Position numbers and translations under genes: made by a program. The notes under the pieces are model-generated. The model had not been told where the DNA came from, made no database searches, and saw nothing but the letters and a program-made list of their open reading frames with translations. Shown here in pieces: positions 42,631 through 54,508 of a DNA stretch of 64,000 nt. Within the stretch, counting starts at the first letter, position 1; each line of letters starts with the position of its first letter. Source of the stretch: Pantoea nemavictus (GTDB lineage Bacteria > Pseudomonadota > Gammaproteobacteria > Enterobacterales > Enterobacteriaceae); assembly GCF_037479095.1 (NCBI RefSeq), contig NZ_JBBGZW010000001.1:186001-250000 (forward strand). Reading direction: 5' to 3'.

Positions 42631-43716
42631 ATGCCTGCACATGAGAAAACCCGTCACACAGAGTACTCACTGATTTTCCCCGTTGCTGCGCTGGCGGTGC
42701 TGAGCTTCTTCGGCAACCAGACAGCGCTTCTGCCGGTGATCGGCATCAACCTGCTGGCGCTGGTCGCCATCCTCTTTAGCGCTTTTAGCGTTGTACGTCA
42801 TGCCGACGTACTGGCGCACCGTTTAGGTGAACCCTACGGCTCGCTGATTCTCAGCCTTTCGGTCGTGATTCTTGAAGTTAGCCTTATCTCCGCGCTAATG
42901 GCCACCGGCGATGCCGCGCCTGCGCTGATGCGCGATACGCTCTACTCCATCATCATGATAGTGACCGCCGGTTTAGTCGGCTTCGCCCTGCTGCTGGGAG
43001 GCCGCAAGTTTGCTACCCAGTACGTCAACCTGGCGGGCGTTAAGCAGTACATGATCGCCATTTTCCCGCTGGCAATTCTGGTGCTGGTGTTTCCCAATGC
43101 GTTACCGGGCGGTAATTTCACCACCACGCAGGCGCTGATTATTGCGGCCATCTCTGCGGCGATGTATGGCGTGTTCCTGCTGATTCAAACCAAAACCCAC
43201 CAAAGTCTGTTTGTATATGAGCACGAAGATGATGGTGACGATCCACACCACGGCAAGCCGTCAGCGCACAGCTCGCTGTGGCATACCGCGTGGCTGATTG
43301 TGCATCTGATTGCGGTAATCACCGTCACCAAGATGAACGCTAACCCGCTGGAAAGCCTGCTGACCGAGTTGAACGCACCGGCGCAGTTTACCGGGTTCCT
43401 GGTGGCGCTGCTGATACTGTCGCCGGAAGGTTTGGGCGCGATTAGAGCCGTGCTGATGAACCAGGTGCAGCGCGCGATGAATCTGTTCTTCGGTTCGGTG
43501 CTGGCGACCATTTCTCTTACCGTTCCGGCGGTTACCATTATTGCCACCCTTACCGACCAGCAATTGGTGTTCGGCCTTGAGCCGCCACAAATGGTGATCA
43601 TGAGCGCCGTACTGATTCTGTGCCATATTTCGTTCTCCACCGGACGCACCAACGTGCTGAACGGGGCCGCGCATCTGGCGCTGTTTGCCGGGTATTTGTT
43701 GACGATTATGCTGTAA
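42631..43716 (+). CDS. chaA: Sodium-potassium/calcium:proton antiporter ChaA
   Basis: ChaA exports Ca2+, Na+ or K+ in exchange for protons across the inner membrane and helps at alkaline pH. The 361-residue product has about eleven helices and the two conserved alpha repeats with acidic centres: GEPYGSLILSLSVVILEVSLI near residue 70 and VALLILSPEGLGAIRAV near 258. A cytoplasmic acidic-histidine loop HEDDGDDPHHGKPSAHSS lies between the halves, as in E. coli. The N-terminus is slightly shorter than in E. coli. It is divergent from chaBC, the conserved arrangement. Confidence 0.96.
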   Translation: MPAHEKTRHTEYSLIFPVAALAVLSFFGNQTALLPVIGINLLALVAILFSAFSVVRHADVLAHRLGEPYGSLILSLSVVILEVSLISALMATGDAAPALMRDTLYSIIMIVTAGLVGFALLLGGRKFATQYVNLAGVKQYMIAIFPLAILVLVFPNALPGGNFTTTQALIIAAISAAMYGVFLLIQTKTHQSLFVYEHEDDGDDPHHGKPSAHSSLWHTAWLIVHLIAVITVTKMNANPLESLLTELNAPAQFTGFLVALLILSPEGLGAIRAVLMNQVQRAMNLFFGSVLATISLTVPAVTIIATLTDQQLVFGLEPPQMVIMSAVLILCHISFSTGRTNVLNGAAHLALFAGYLLTIML

Positions 43717-43748
43717 GTGACCGATCGCCCTTGCTGGCGACCAGGCAA

Positions 43749-43776
43749 TAAAAAAGGCGCCATCGGCGCCTTTTTC
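43749..43776. terminator. Bidirectional terminator between chaA and kdsA
   Basis: GGCGCC (43756-43761), loop ATC, GGCGCC (43765-43770), flanked by A6 on the left and T5 on the right. It can stop transcription of both convergent genes. Confidence 0.92.
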
Positions 43777-43790
43777 ACATCTGATAACAA

Positions 43791-44654
<864 letters not shown>

Positions 44655-44670
44655 TTATATCTTGTGACGC

Positions 44671-45480
44671 TTAGTGAAGCGTCACCTGTTTCTGTTCGAT
44701 TGCGTGAATCTGCACTTTAATCATTTCGCTGACCGGGTCTTCAGGACATTGCTCAACGAAATAGGTCAAGTCGGTCAAGGCGATGTGTTCACACTCTAAC
44801 TGCGCGTAAATCAGCCCGCGATCGCGGATTTCATAAGGATCGTCCGGATCGATCTGCAGCAGCACCTGGCTGACGTTCAGCGCCAGTTCCATCTGCTTCT
44901 CTTCCATCAGCGCGGATTTCAAGGTGTCGAGCAGCTTGCGCATCACGTTAATGGTCTTGGCTTCATCGAGATCGTCGTTATACAGCTTGGCGGTTGGGCT
45001 GATGTTGCCCTTTAGCCACACTTCCAAGGTATGCGTATCCAGCGTCTCGCCGTTGAACGGATTGATCAGCCACATTTCGCCGTCGAGCCAGTCGGCACGC
45101 AGAATCAGCTGAGTGGGAAAAATCACCGGCATCAGCGGCAGCTCCAGCTCATCGGCGATATGCAGCAGAATTACGCCTAACGATACCGCGGTGCCCTGGC
45201 GGCTCTTCAATACTTTGTCGATCCACAGCGCATCGGAGAGATTGTAGACGCCGCTGGCGCCGCCAAATCCCCACTGGCGATAGAACAGTTCTAACAGCTT
45301 ACCCAGCTGCAGATCGGCGTCCTGTTCACTGCTAACGAATTCACGGGCTTCATCAACCAGCGCGGCCAACTGTTGTTGCACAGAAGGCGCAGAAAAATCA
45401 TTGCGTATGGCGCATGTGGCGCCAATCACCGCTTCACTCAACGGTGTTTCACTGTAATCGAGTTGCTCTGGCGAGGTCAT
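44671..45480 (-). CDS. sirB1: SirB1 family protein
   Basis: The 269-residue product belongs to the SirB1/transglutaminase-like plus TPR family (YchA). An N-terminal transglutaminase-like fold (GVYNLSDALWIDKVLKSRQGTAVSLGVILLHIADEL) precedes a C-terminal TPR-like part (LNVSQVLLQIDPDDPYEIRDRGLIYAQLECE). No catalytic role is established for the family. The gene keeps the order and ATGA overlap with sirB2 known from enterobacteria. Confidence 0.94.
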   Translation of the reverse strand: MTSPEQLDYSETPLSEAVIGATCAIRNDFSAPSVQQQLAALVDEAREFVSSEQDADLQLGKLLELFYRQWGFGGASGVYNLSDALWIDKVLKSRQGTAVSLGVILLHIADELELPLMPVIFPTQLILRADWLDGEMWLINPFNGETLDTHTLEVWLKGNISPTAKLYNDDLDEAKTINVMRKLLDTLKSALMEEKQMELALNVSQVLLQIDPDDPYEIRDRGLIYAQLECEHIALTDLTYFVEQCPEDPVSEMIKVQIHAIEQKQVTLH

Positions 45481-45875
45481 ACAATCCCCAATAACGGCAT
45501 TTTGGTCATCGCCAGCTTAATCACAAACAGTAAAGCTACGATTGCAATCAGGCAGGCGATCCAACGTGTCCCCATTTTACGTGGGCGACGGCTCAATGCC
45601 ACGGAACCTAAGGCGATGTAGATAATAACCGCTAACAGCTTCTCCGTCAGCCAGCTTCCTTGCGGGGTGAACGGATAAAAGTGGGTAATCATCACTAACA
45701 GCGCACCGCTTAACAGCAAAAACGTGTCGTTAACGTGCGGCGTAATCCGCACCCAGCGGCGCTGTAGCATGGCTGAACCGGTGCACTGCCAGTAAAAACG
45801 CAGCAAAAACAGGCTGATGGTCAGGGCCACGGTTAGCAGATGAAAATGTTTGATCAGGGGATACCAGCTCGCCAT
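45477..45875 (-). CDS. sirB2: SirB2 family membrane protein
   Basis: The 132-residue product has four membrane helices, beginning with HFHLLTVALTISLFLLRFYWQ and including TFLLLSGALLVMITHF. It matches SirB2 (YchQ). The molecular role is unknown, though SirB was first described as linked to virulence gene regulation in Salmonella. It starts two bases after the prmC stop and overlaps sirB1 by four bases. Confidence 0.93.
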   Translation of the reverse strand: MASWYPLIKHFHLLTVALTISLFLLRFYWQCTGSAMLQRRWVRITPHVNDTFLLLSGALLVMITHFYPFTPQGSWLTEKLLAVIIYIALGSVALSRRPRKMGTRWIACLIAIVALLFVIKLAMTKMPLLGIV

Positions 45876-45877
45876 CG

Positions 45878-46717
45878 TTATTCCTTAATTAAAAATTGTC
45901 CTAGCGTGACGCGCGGATTTCCGCCGTAATCGTCAACGGTACTCACCGCCTGGTAACCCTGCTGCAGCATGATGGCACGCACGGCTGCGCCTTGCTGCCA
46001 GCCATGTTCCAACAGCAGCCAGCCGCCAGACTGCAGCCAGCCCGGTGCGGTGTGAATAATGAATCGTAAATCGGCTAAACCCTGATCGTCCGCCACCAGC
46101 GCGCTGAGCGGCTCAAAGCGTACGTCCCCCTGCTGCAGATGTTCATCGGCGGCATCAATGTAGGGCGGATTGCTGACAATCAGGTCAAAACGTTGGGCGG
46201 GAAGTGAGTCAAACCAGTGACTGCGAATAAAGGTGGCGTTATTGATGTGCAGGCGCTGCGCGTTGTCCTGCGCCAATTCCACCGCCGCTGCAATGCGATC
46301 GCAGCCGATAACCTGACACGCTGGCCGCTCGCTGGCTAAGGCTAGCGCAATCGCACCGGTTCCGGTGCCCAAATCCAGCACGGAGCGGCCGGTGGTTGGC
46401 AGATGCGCCAGCGCCTGCTCCACCAGCACTTCGGTATCCGGACGCGGGATCAGCGTGGCATCGCTGACGCGCAGCGGTAGCGACCAGAACTCACGTTCGC
46501 CCACCAAATGCGCAATTGGCTCACCGTTAACACGCCGCGCCAGCAGCGCATTCAGCTGTTGCTGCTGCGCCGCATCCAGTTCCGCATCATCAAACGCCAC
46601 CAGCCAGCTGCGGGTCTTGCCCGTGACGAAACCCAGCAAAATTTCCGCATCGCGCTTCGGGCTGTCGCCGCCACAGAGCGTTACCACAGCCTGCTGTAGC
46701 CAGCGACGAATGATCAT
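45878..46717 (-). CDS. prmC: Release factor glutamine methyltransferase PrmC
   Basis: PrmC methylates the glutamine of the GGQ motif in release factors 1 and 2 with SAM, needed for efficient termination. The 279-residue product has the SAM motif VLDLGTGTGAIALAL near residue 115 and the NPPY motif (IVSNPPYID) near 184. It overlaps its substrate gene prfA by one base (TAATG), a conserved coupling. Confidence 0.96.
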   Translation of the reverse strand: MIIRRWLQQAVVTLCGGDSPKRDAEILLGFVTGKTRSWLVAFDDAELDAAQQQQLNALLARRVNGEPIAHLVGEREFWSLPLRVSDATLIPRPDTEVLVEQALAHLPTTGRSVLDLGTGTGAIALALASERPACQVIGCDRIAAAVELAQDNAQRLHINNATFIRSHWFDSLPAQRFDLIVSNPPYIDAADEHLQQGDVRFEPLSALVADDQGLADLRFIIHTAPGWLQSGGWLLLEHGWQQGAAVRAIMLQQGYQAVSTVDDYGGNPRVTLGQFLIKE

Positions 46718-47799
46718 TAGTCCTGTCCAGCCAGTGCCGCCAGCTGATCGGCTTGATACTCCTGCACAATCGGCTCAATCAGCGCATCCAGCTTGCCTTC
46801 CATCACTTCGTCGAGGCGATAAACGGTAAGGTTGATGCGGTGATCGGTAACGCGGCCCTGCGGGAAGTTATAGGTGCGGTTGCGATCAGAACGATCGCCG
46901 CTGCCCAGCAGGTTACGACGCGTGGAGGCTTCAGCGGCATTACGCTTGGCGGTTTCAGCGGCGTGAATACGCGCGCCCAACACCGCCAACGCTTTGGCTT
47001 TGTTTTTATGCTGTGAGCGCTCATCCTGACACTCCACCACAATACCGGTTGGCAAGTGGGTGATACGAATCGCGGAATCGGTGGTGTTAACGTGCTGTCC
47101 ACCGGCACCGGAAGAACGGAAGGTGTCGATTTTCAAATCGCCCGCGTTGATTTCCGGCATTTCAGCTTCTGGCAGTTCCGGCATCACCGCAACGGTACAG
47201 GCTGAGGTGTGAATACGCCCCTGCGATTCGGTTTCCGGTACGCGCTGCACGCGGTGGCCGCCCGATTCAAACTTAAAGCGGCCATAAGCGCCGTCGCCGC
47301 TGATACGGGCGATCACCTCTTTATAGCCGCCGTGTTCGCCTTCGTTGGCGCTGATGATCTCCACCTGCCAGCGACGCGCTTCTGCGTAACGACTATACAT
47401 GCGGAACAGATCGCCAGCGAAAATCGCTGCTTCATCACCGCCGGTGCCGGCACGCACTTCAACAAAGCACGAACGTTCATCGTCGGGATCTTTTGGCAGC
47501 AGCAGCACCTGTAGCTGCTGCTCTAACTCGTCACGCTTCTCGCGTGACGTTTTCAATTCTTCCTGCGCCATTTCGCGCATTTCCGGATCTTCCAGCAGCA
47601 TTTCGGCGGTTTCAACGTCTTCCTGCACCTGCTGCCACTCGCGGAAACAGCGGGTGACGTCGCTAAGCTGGGCATATTCGCGTGACAACGCGCGGAAACG
47701 ATCCTGATCGGCAATCACGCCGGCATCGCCCAGCAACGCTTCCACTTCCTCGTGGCGTTCCTGGAGCGCTTCCAGCTTGGCAACAATAGAGCTCTTCAT
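46717..47799 (-). CDS. prfA: Peptide chain release factor 1
   Basis: RF1 recognises UAA and UAG stop codons and triggers peptide release. The 360-residue product has the E. coli length. The GGQ motif appears in [15 protein letters not shown] near residue 234. The codon-recognition P-A/V-T region falls in the 180s, where [12 protein letters not shown] is seen, with E in place of the E. coli A. The N-terminal coiled coil ([17 protein letters not shown]) is intact. The ribosome site before the ATG is weak, as may suit coupling to hemA, 42 bases upstream. Confidence 0.97.
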   Translation of the reverse strand: MKSSIVAKLEALQERHEEVEALLGDAGVIADQDRFRALSREYAQLSDVTRCFREWQQVQEDVETAEMLLEDPEMREMAQEELKTSREKRDELEQQLQVLLLPKDPDDERSCFVEVRAGTGGDEAAIFAGDLFRMYSRYAEARRWQVEIISANEGEHGGYKEVIARISGDGAYGRFKFESGGHRVQRVPETESQGRIHTSACTVAVMPELPEAEMPEINAGDLKIDTFRSSGAGGQHVNTTDSAIRITHLPTGIVVECQDERSQHKNKAKALAVLGARIHAAETAKRNAAEASTRRNLLGSGDRSDRNRTYNFPQGRVTDHRINLTVYRLDEVMEGKLDALIEPIVQEYQADQLAALAGQD

Positions 47800-47840
47800 G
47801 TAATAGCGGGTATCCCAGTGATAGGTCGTGACTGACCAGA

Positions 47841-49097
47841 TTACTCTAAACCGAGGCTGTCACGTAAGATCTGCAGGCGTTCGCTGTCGCCGTCGCGCGC
47901 GGCCTGCTGCAGTGATTTGGTTGGTGCATGAATTAAACGGTTGGTCAGCTTGTGGGCCAGTTCCTGCAATACTTTTTCCGCGTCAGCGCCCTGACGCAAC
48001 GCCATCAAGGCGCGCTCATGCAGTTCGGCACGCACTTCATCGGCTTGTGAACGATATTCGCGGATGGTTTCTACCGCGCTTTGTGCGCGCAGCCAGGCCA
48101 TGAATTCGCCACTCTCCTGTACCACAATGCTTTCAGCCTGCACGGCAGCCGCTTTGCGCTGCGCCATGTTCTGCTCGATGATCGCCTGCAGGTCGTCGAC
48201 GCTGTACAAATAGGCATTCGCCAGCTTGCCGACTTCAGGCTCGACATCGCGCGGTACGGCAATATCGACCAGCAGCATTGGCTGATTGCGACGCGCCTTC
48301 AGCGCGCGCTCCACCATCCCTTTACCGATAATCGGCAGCGGGCTGGCGGTAGAAGAGATAATAATGTCGGCATCGGCCAGGCGCGTTTCGATATCGGCCA
48401 GACCAATCACTTCCGCGCCAACCTCATCGGCCAGCAGCTGCGCACGTTCGCGGGTGCGGTTGGCAATCATCAACTTTTTCACGTGATGTTCGCGCAAGTG
48501 ACGCGCCACCAGCTCGATGGTTTCACCGGCGCCGACCAGCAGCACGTTAACGGTGCTGAGCGATTCAAAGATTTGGCGTGCCAGTGAACAGGCGGCGAAG
48601 GCCACGGACACCGCGCTGGCGCCGATTTCGGTTTCGGTACGCACGCGTTTGGCCACGGAGAAGGTTTTCTGGAACATGCGCTCCAGTTCACTGCTCAACG
48701 CATGATCGCGTGACGAGTCAACAAAGGCTTTCTTTACCTGACCCAAAATCTGCGGTTCACCTAACACCAGCGAATCCAGCCCGCTGGCAACGCGCATCAG
48801 ATGGCTGACCGCCGCGTTATCCTGATGCCAGTAGAGGCTGTTACGCACATCCTCTTCACGCAGATCGTGATAGTCACACAGCCAACGCACCAGCTTCTCC
48901 TGCAGGTCGGCTTGCTGCTCTACACTGAGGTAGAGTTCAGTACGGTTGCAGGTCGAAAGGACCACACCGCTCTGCACCATCGGCTGGGACAGCAGGCTAT
49001 TCAGCGCCAGTTCCAGCGTGTCTGGTGTAAACGCAACGCGTTCGCGTAGCGCAACAGGTGCAGTTTTGTGGTTGATTCCGAGTGCAAGCAGCGTCAT
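47841..49097 (-). CDS. hemA: Glutamyl-tRNA reductase
   Basis: HemA reduces glutamyl-tRNA to glutamate-1-semialdehyde, the first step of heme and siroheme synthesis. The 418-residue product begins [21 protein letters not shown]; the catalytic cysteine is in [12 protein letters not shown] near residue 50. [18 protein letters not shown], the NADPH fold [12 protein letters not shown] near 187 and the dimerisation tail follow. I set the start at 49097, where the E. coli protein begins; eight in-frame codons precede it. It is divergent from lolB and heads the prfA-prmC-sirB row. Confidence 0.97.
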   Translation of the reverse strand: MTLLALGINHKTAPVALRERVAFTPDTLELALNSLLSQPMVQSGVVLSTCNRTELYLSVEQQADLQEKLVRWLCDYHDLREEDVRNSLYWHQDNAAVSHLMRVASGLDSLVLGEPQILGQVKKAFVDSSRDHALSSELERMFQKTFSVAKRVRTETEIGASAVSVAFAACSLARQIFESLSTVNVLLVGAGETIELVARHLREHHVKKLMIANRTRERAQLLADEVGAEVIGLADIETRLADADIIISSTASPLPIIGKGMVERALKARRNQPMLLVDIAVPRDVEPEVGKLANAYLYSVDDLQAIIEQNMAQRKAAAVQAESIVVQESGEFMAWLRAQSAVETIREYRSQADEVRAELHERALMALRQGADAEKVLQELAHKLTNRLIHAPTKSLQQAARDGDSERLQILRDSLGLE

Positions 49098-49310
49098 GTG
49101 ATTCGGGTTGGGATATCCCAATAGTTGTCAGGGTTTTGTGCTGCGCATTCTACAAGATGCCACAGGTCAAGAAAAGCCATACAAAGCCTATGACTGTAAT
49201 AAGATTAAACTGATCGTGCGCAATTATTGCCATAACAGCATTGACGGCTTACCTGCGGATGGTTAGCGTTACCGGTTACGAAGTAAAAACGTGTCTGAGG
49301 AGATGACCAC

Positions 49311-49937
49311 GTGATGCATTTGCCCCCGCGCAAGTTACTGCGCCTTTTACCCCTTGCCAGCGTGTTACTGGCTGCATGTACCATTAACAAACCACAAGGT
49401 CCGGGCCCAAGCACCACGTCACCCCAATGGCAGCAGCACCAGCAGGCTGTAACCAAAATCAGCCAGTATCAGACGCGCGGTGCGTTCGCTTATCTTTCCG
49501 ATAAACAAAAGGTGTATGCGCGCTTTAACTGGCAGCAAACCGCCGCCGATCGCTATCGCCTACTGCTGACCAATCCGCTCGGCAGCACCGAACTGCAGCT
49601 TGATGCGCAGGGCTCGGTGGTGCAGATCGTCGATAATAAAGGCAAGCGTTACGTGAGCAACGATGCTGAGAAGATGATTTCACAGCTTACCGGCATGGAT
49701 ATCCCGCTCGCCAATCTGCGTCAGTGGATGATGGGCTTGCCAGGCGATGCCAGCGATTATCAGCTCAACAGCAACTATCAGTTGCAAAGCCTGAACTACA
49801 GCCGCAATGGCCAGCAGTGGAAGGTGAATATCTCGGATTACGACAGCAAGGTTAACCCGCCACTGCCGGCGAATCTGGAGCTGACTGAAGGCGGTCAACG
49901 TATCAAACTGCGCATGGATAGCTGGACCACCCAATGA
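49311..49937 (+). CDS. lolB: Outer membrane lipoprotein receptor LolB
   Basis: LolB is itself a lipoprotein of the outer membrane; it accepts lipoproteins from LolA and inserts them. The 208-residue product has a lipobox near residue 22 (LLAAC) and the family body [41 protein letters not shown] and [13 protein letters not shown]. The start is GTG 49311 or ATG 49314; GAGGAG at 49297-49302 favours the GTG slightly. It overlaps ispE by four bases (ATGA). Confidence 0.96.
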   Translation: MMHLPPRKLLRLLPLASVLLAACTINKPQGPGPSTTSPQWQQHQQAVTKISQYQTRGAFAYLSDKQKVYARFNWQQTAADRYRLLLTNPLGSTELQLDAQGSVVQIVDNKGKRYVSNDAEKMISQLTGMDIPLANLRQWMMGLPGDASDYQLNSNYQLQSLNYSRNGQQWKVNISDYDSKVNPPLPANLELTEGGQRIKLRMDSWTTQ

Positions 49938-50791
49938 TCACCACGTGGCCTGCGCCAGCAAAATTGAACCTGTTTTTATACATCACCGGCCGTCGTCCAG
50001 ACGGCTATCACAACCTGCAAACGCTGTTTCAGTTTCTTGATTACGGCGACACATTACAGATTGCAGCCGATAGCAGCGACAAGATTACGCTGCTGACGCC
50101 GCTGGATGGCGTGCCGGATGAAGAGAACCTGATTGTGCGTGCCGCCCAGGCGCTAAAACAGTGCGCCGCCACACGTGGCACCTTGCCAGCGCATGCCGGC
50201 GCAACCATTGCACTGGAGAAGGTGCTGCCAATGGGCGGCGGTTTAGGCGGTGGCTCTTCCGATGCCGCCACGGTGCTGGTAGCGCTCAACCATTTGTGGC
50301 ACACCCAGTTGAGCGTGGATGACTTAGCAACGATTGGCATCAAACTGGGCGCGGATGTGCCGGTGTTTGTGCGCGGACACGCCGCCTTTGCCGAGGGCGT
50401 TGGGGAACAGTTACAACCCGCGACACCTGAAGAAAAATGGTATCTGGTGGCGCATCCCGGCGTCAGCATTGCCACGCCCGATCTGTTCCGCGATCCCGAT
50501 CTGACGCGTGATTCACCAATCCGCACATTAGATGAACTGTTGCAGCGTTCTTTTCACAATGATTGTGAGGCTGTGGCAAGAAAACGTTTTCGTAAGGTTG
50601 ATGAGCTGCTTTCCTGGCTGCTAGAATACGCGCCGTCGCGCCTGACTGGGACCGGAGCTTGTGTGTTTGCTGAATTTGACACCGAGTCCGCCGCACGTCA
50701 GGTGCTGGAGCTTGCCCCGAAATGGATTTGCGGATTTGTGGCGCGCGGGCTTAATATCTCGCCGTTGCAGCGCACACTTTCTGGGCTATAA
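49934..50791 (+). CDS. ispE: 4-diphosphocytidyl-2-C-methyl-D-erythritol kinase
   Basis: IspE phosphorylates CDP-methylerythritol with ATP in the non-mevalonate isoprenoid pathway. The 285-residue GHMP kinase has the N-terminal [22 protein letters not shown], the ATP loop [17 protein letters not shown] near residue 98, and the third motif [12 protein letters not shown] near 238. Gene order lolB-ispE-prs is conserved. Confidence 0.97.
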   Translation: MITTWPAPAKLNLFLYITGRRPDGYHNLQTLFQFLDYGDTLQIAADSSDKITLLTPLDGVPDEENLIVRAAQALKQCAATRGTLPAHAGATIALEKVLPMGGGLGGGSSDAATVLVALNHLWHTQLSVDDLATIGIKLGADVPVFVRGHAAFAEGVGEQLQPATPEEKWYLVAHPGVSIATPDLFRDPDLTRDSPIRTLDELLQRSFHNDCEAVARKRFRKVDELLSWLLEYAPSRLTGTGACVFAEFDTESAARQVLELAPKWICGFVARGLNISPLQRTLSGL

Positions 50792-50801
50792 GCGTTTTCG
50801 T
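50786..50801. promoter_or_regulatory. Weak PurR-box-like site before prs
   Basis: CTATAAGCGTTTTCGT matches the PurR consensus (ACGCAAACGTTTGCGT) at 10 of 16 positions and overlaps the ispE stop. Escherichia coli prs is PurR-regulated. A separate GTGACA-G-TGTCAC dyad follows at 50800-50812. Confidence 0.35.
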
Positions 50802-50855
50802 GACAGTGTCACACGTTCCAGATACTGCACGTTGCGCATTAACACACCCGTATGA

Positions 50856-51875
<1,020 letters not shown>

Positions 51876-51886
51876 TTCATCGTGTG

Positions 51887-51914
51887 AAACCGGGCCTGGT
51901 GCCCGGTTTTTCTT
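51887..51914 (+). terminator. Intrinsic terminator of prs
   Basis: AAACCGGGC (51887-51895) pairs with GCCCGGTTT (51901-51909) around a five-base loop and is followed by a T-rich run. Confidence 0.93.
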
Positions 51915-52103
51915 TGCCTGCTCGCCATCACTTTACTCACCGATTAAGCCACTTTCCCCGCTGATATTTCCGCGATAAATTTCGTTAAAATCCGCTATTC
52001 TCGCTGCCATCCACTCTTTTCTGCCTACGCGCATTGCTGCTCTTTAGCGGTCCAATGATTAATGGTATTTTTCTCCACACTTTAGCTAAGAGCTCCGACC
52101 ACT

Positions 52104-53279
52104 ATGACTCTCGACATTTACACACTGTTTGTTTGCGAGCTCTATGTGCTGGGGTTTTTAAGTATCATTTTGATTTTTGCCTGGGTCGGTGCGCAATACG
52201 ATCGCGTGCTGGGCTGCACCACGCTGGCGCTGGTTTTAACCTTTGCCGCGGTGCTTCTCAGCAGTTTACGCAGCGCTGGTCTGCATTTTTTGCCGGTGGC
52301 GCTTGGCAATGTGATGTTGCTGCTCGCCTACGGTAATCTACTGAATGCCTTCCGTATTTTTTGTGCAAAACCCCTTGGGCTCAGCTGGTTAGGCGGCGGA
52401 TTGCTGTGGGCCATTCTGTGCCTGTTCCCCGAGTTTTATTACAGCCAGCCGAAGCGCGTGCTGGTGGTGTGCCTGTTGTGCATCATCTATACCGGAGCGC
52501 TGATCCGCTTGCTGTGGCGCGTACGCGCGTCGTTAACCGTTACCTTCTGGCCCGCGCAAATTCTGCTGTGGATTCATCTGCTGTTTCACGTGGCACGCAT
52601 CTTTCTCGATGATGCGGTGGCTTCACCGGCACGCGGCGCCATTGGCGGCTCCAGCTTCTCGGTGTATGTGATTCTTGAATCGATTTTGTTTGTCATCGGC
52701 CTCACCTTCACCATTCTGGCGATGGTCAATGAACGCACGCAAATCGCCCATAAGCTGGCCTCGATGCACGATCCGCTCACCAGCGTGTGGAACCGCCGCG
52801 CGCTGTTCGAACAGGCCGATAAAATGGTGCTGCGCAGCGCACGTCAGTCACAGCCATTTATTTACAGCGCGGTGCTCTTCGATCTGGACCATTTTAAAAG
52901 CATCAACGATCGCTTTGGGCATCAGCAAGGCGACCAGGTTTTAGTCGATTTTTGTCAGGTGGTACAGGCGTTATTGCCGGAGGAAGGTCATTTTGCCCGT
53001 CTGGGCGGTGAGGAGTTTGCAGCAATTATTCCAGGCGATGCCGAGCAGGCGCAGCGGGTGTGTGAACGTATCCGATTGGCAACGCAGCTGTCGCAACCTA
53101 ACGACGTGCGCTACACCGTAAGTATTGGTTTCGCCACTGCTCTGCAGCCCGGCCAACCTTTTCCACCGCTGCTGGCGCTGGCTGATGAAGCGCTATATCA
53201 CGCTAAAGCCAGCGGCCGTAACCGTATCGAACGTTATCTTGCACAGTTACAGCCACGCCAGGAAACCGCTCTCACTTAG
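52104..53279 (+). CDS. Membrane diguanylate cyclase (GGDEF domain)
   Basis: The product would make cyclic di-GMP from two GTP, favouring sessile over motile growth. The 391-residue chain has six or seven N-terminal membrane helices (about 1-215), then a GGDEF domain with DPLTSVWNRRALFE near residue 228, FDLDHFKSINDRFGHQQGD near 258 and the active-site variant GGEEF in ARLGGEEFAAI near 308. GGEEF is an active form in known enzymes. No RxxD inhibitory site stands five residues upstream, so product inhibition may be weak. The membrane part matches no sensor domain I can name. In E. coli dauA lies here between prs and ychH. Confidence 0.92.
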   Translation: MTLDIYTLFVCELYVLGFLSIILIFAWVGAQYDRVLGCTTLALVLTFAAVLLSSLRSAGLHFLPVALGNVMLLLAYGNLLNAFRIFCAKPLGLSWLGGGLLWAILCLFPEFYYSQPKRVLVVCLLCIIYTGALIRLLWRVRASLTVTFWPAQILLWIHLLFHVARIFLDDAVASPARGAIGGSSFSVYVILESILFVIGLTFTILAMVNERTQIAHKLASMHDPLTSVWNRRALFEQADKMVLRSARQSQPFIYSAVLFDLDHFKSINDRFGHQQGDQVLVDFCQVVQALLPEEGHFARLGGEEFAAIIPGDAEQAQRVCERIRLATQLSQPNDVRYTVSIGFATALQPGQPFPPLLALADEALYHAKASGRNRIERYLAQLQPRQETALT

Positions 53280-53551
53280 TGTGAAGTGTGATTGCGACGG
53301 CAGCGTTTGTCGCCGTAGTGACGCAACCAGTAATAACGATCTTCAACTCTTTCGCGTCCGCTGACGCGGGCACCCACCAGCCACAGCAACGCGCCAACAA
53401 AGATGCTGAACATGGCGCCGTGCGCGAGAAATTGCGGCAGGTTAAGTGAAGGGAGCTGATTAATAATGGAATAACCGACACCGAGCACCATCGTCAGTAA
53501 ACCCAGACACATCAAACCATTACCTACCACGCGGCATTTTTGACGTTTCAT
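53276..53551 (-). CDS. ychH: Stress-induced membrane protein YchH
   Basis: The 91-residue product has two membrane helices (MCLGLLTMVLGVGYSIIN and AMFSIFVGALLWLVGA) and a charged C-terminus, matching YchH, a stress-induced inner membrane protein of unclear action. It is divergent from pth, the enterobacterial arrangement, and overlaps the convergent diguanylate cyclase gene by four bases. Confidence 0.92.
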   Translation of the reverse strand: MKRQKCRVVGNGLMCLGLLTMVLGVGYSIINQLPSLNLPQFLAHGAMFSIFVGALLWLVGARVSGRERVEDRYYWLRHYGDKRCRRNHTSH

Positions 53552-53809
53552 GATCCACCTCCATCCTTATAAAAAGCAAAACAGCACATATGGTTAACTA
53601 GCCATAAGCTTAGGCAATACCTGCCGGTTAAGTTGCGTACAGGATCACAGATCCTTCACAACCTTTGACAAATCTTTACTGCCAGCGCCTTGATTTCGAT
53701 AGAAATTGATTAGTCACACAGCGGCATCATCTGCTGTTTGTGGCCTTTGTCATCCGTGTCGTCAGGCAGTAAACTATCGCCCTTTCCGCAGCAAGGCAGG
53801 ATAAACATC

Positions 53810-54397
53810 GTGAGCAGCATTAAACTGATTGTAGGGTTAGCCAATCCGGGCGCCGAGTACGCCGCAACGCGCCATAACGCCGGAGCCTGGTATGTGGATT
53901 TGCTGGCAAGCCGTAACAATCAGTCGTTAAAAGATGAACCCAAATTCTTCGGCTACACCGCGCGCTTGTCATTGGCGGGCGAAGATGTGCGCCTGCTGGT
54001 GCCCACCACCTTTATGAATTTGAGTGGCAAAGCCGTAGCGGCGATGGCGACGTTTTATCGCATTGCGCCGGAGGAGATTCTGGTGGCGCACGATGAGCTG
54101 GATTTGCCGCCGGGCGTGGCAAAGTTCAAACAAGGCGGCGGCCACGGCGGTCACAACGGCCTGAAAGATATCATCAGCAAACTGGGCAATAACAATAATT
54201 TTCACCGTTTGCGCGTCGGTATCGGCCATCCGGGCGATCGCAATAAAGTGACCGGTTTTGTATTGGGCAAACCGCCGGCCAGCGAACAAAAGCTGATCGA
54301 CGATGCCGTGGATGAAGCGGTGCGCTGCACCGAGCTGTGGCTGAAAGAAGACAAGATTAAGGCGATGAACCGCCTGCACGCCTTCAAGGCTGGCTAA
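53810..54397 (+). CDS. pth: Peptidyl-tRNA hydrolase
   Basis: Pth releases tRNA from peptidyl-tRNAs that drop off ribosomes. The 195-residue product has [28 protein letters not shown] residues with the catalytic histidine, [25 protein letters not shown] and [13 protein letters not shown]. The start is GTG 53810 (SSIKLIVGL follows), matching the E. coli N-terminus; the frame is open further upstream without homology. ychF follows after 111 bases. Confidence 0.96.
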   Translation: MSSIKLIVGLANPGAEYAATRHNAGAWYVDLLASRNNQSLKDEPKFFGYTARLSLAGEDVRLLVPTTFMNLSGKAVAAMATFYRIAPEEILVAHDELDLPPGVAKFKQGGGHGGHNGLKDIISKLGNNNNFHRLRVGIGHPGDRNKVTGFVLGKPPASEQKLIDDAVDEAVRCTELWLKEDKIKAMNRLHAFKAG

Positions 54398-54431
54398 GGC
54401 CAATTCCCGCGCCGCGCAGGGCAATTCTGTG

Positions 54432-54437
54432 TATAAT
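54432..54437 (+). promoter_or_regulatory. -10 box of a ychF promoter
   Basis: A perfect TATAAT preceded by TGTG lies 72 bases before ychF. No good -35 box was seen, so it may be an extended -10 type. Confidence 0.5.
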
Positions 54438-54508
54438 GCGCGAAATTTTTTGAATCTGTCGGCGCTGCTCTGCAGCGCTGCGCACTCAGTGAGAAAGGTA
54501 ATCAGACC

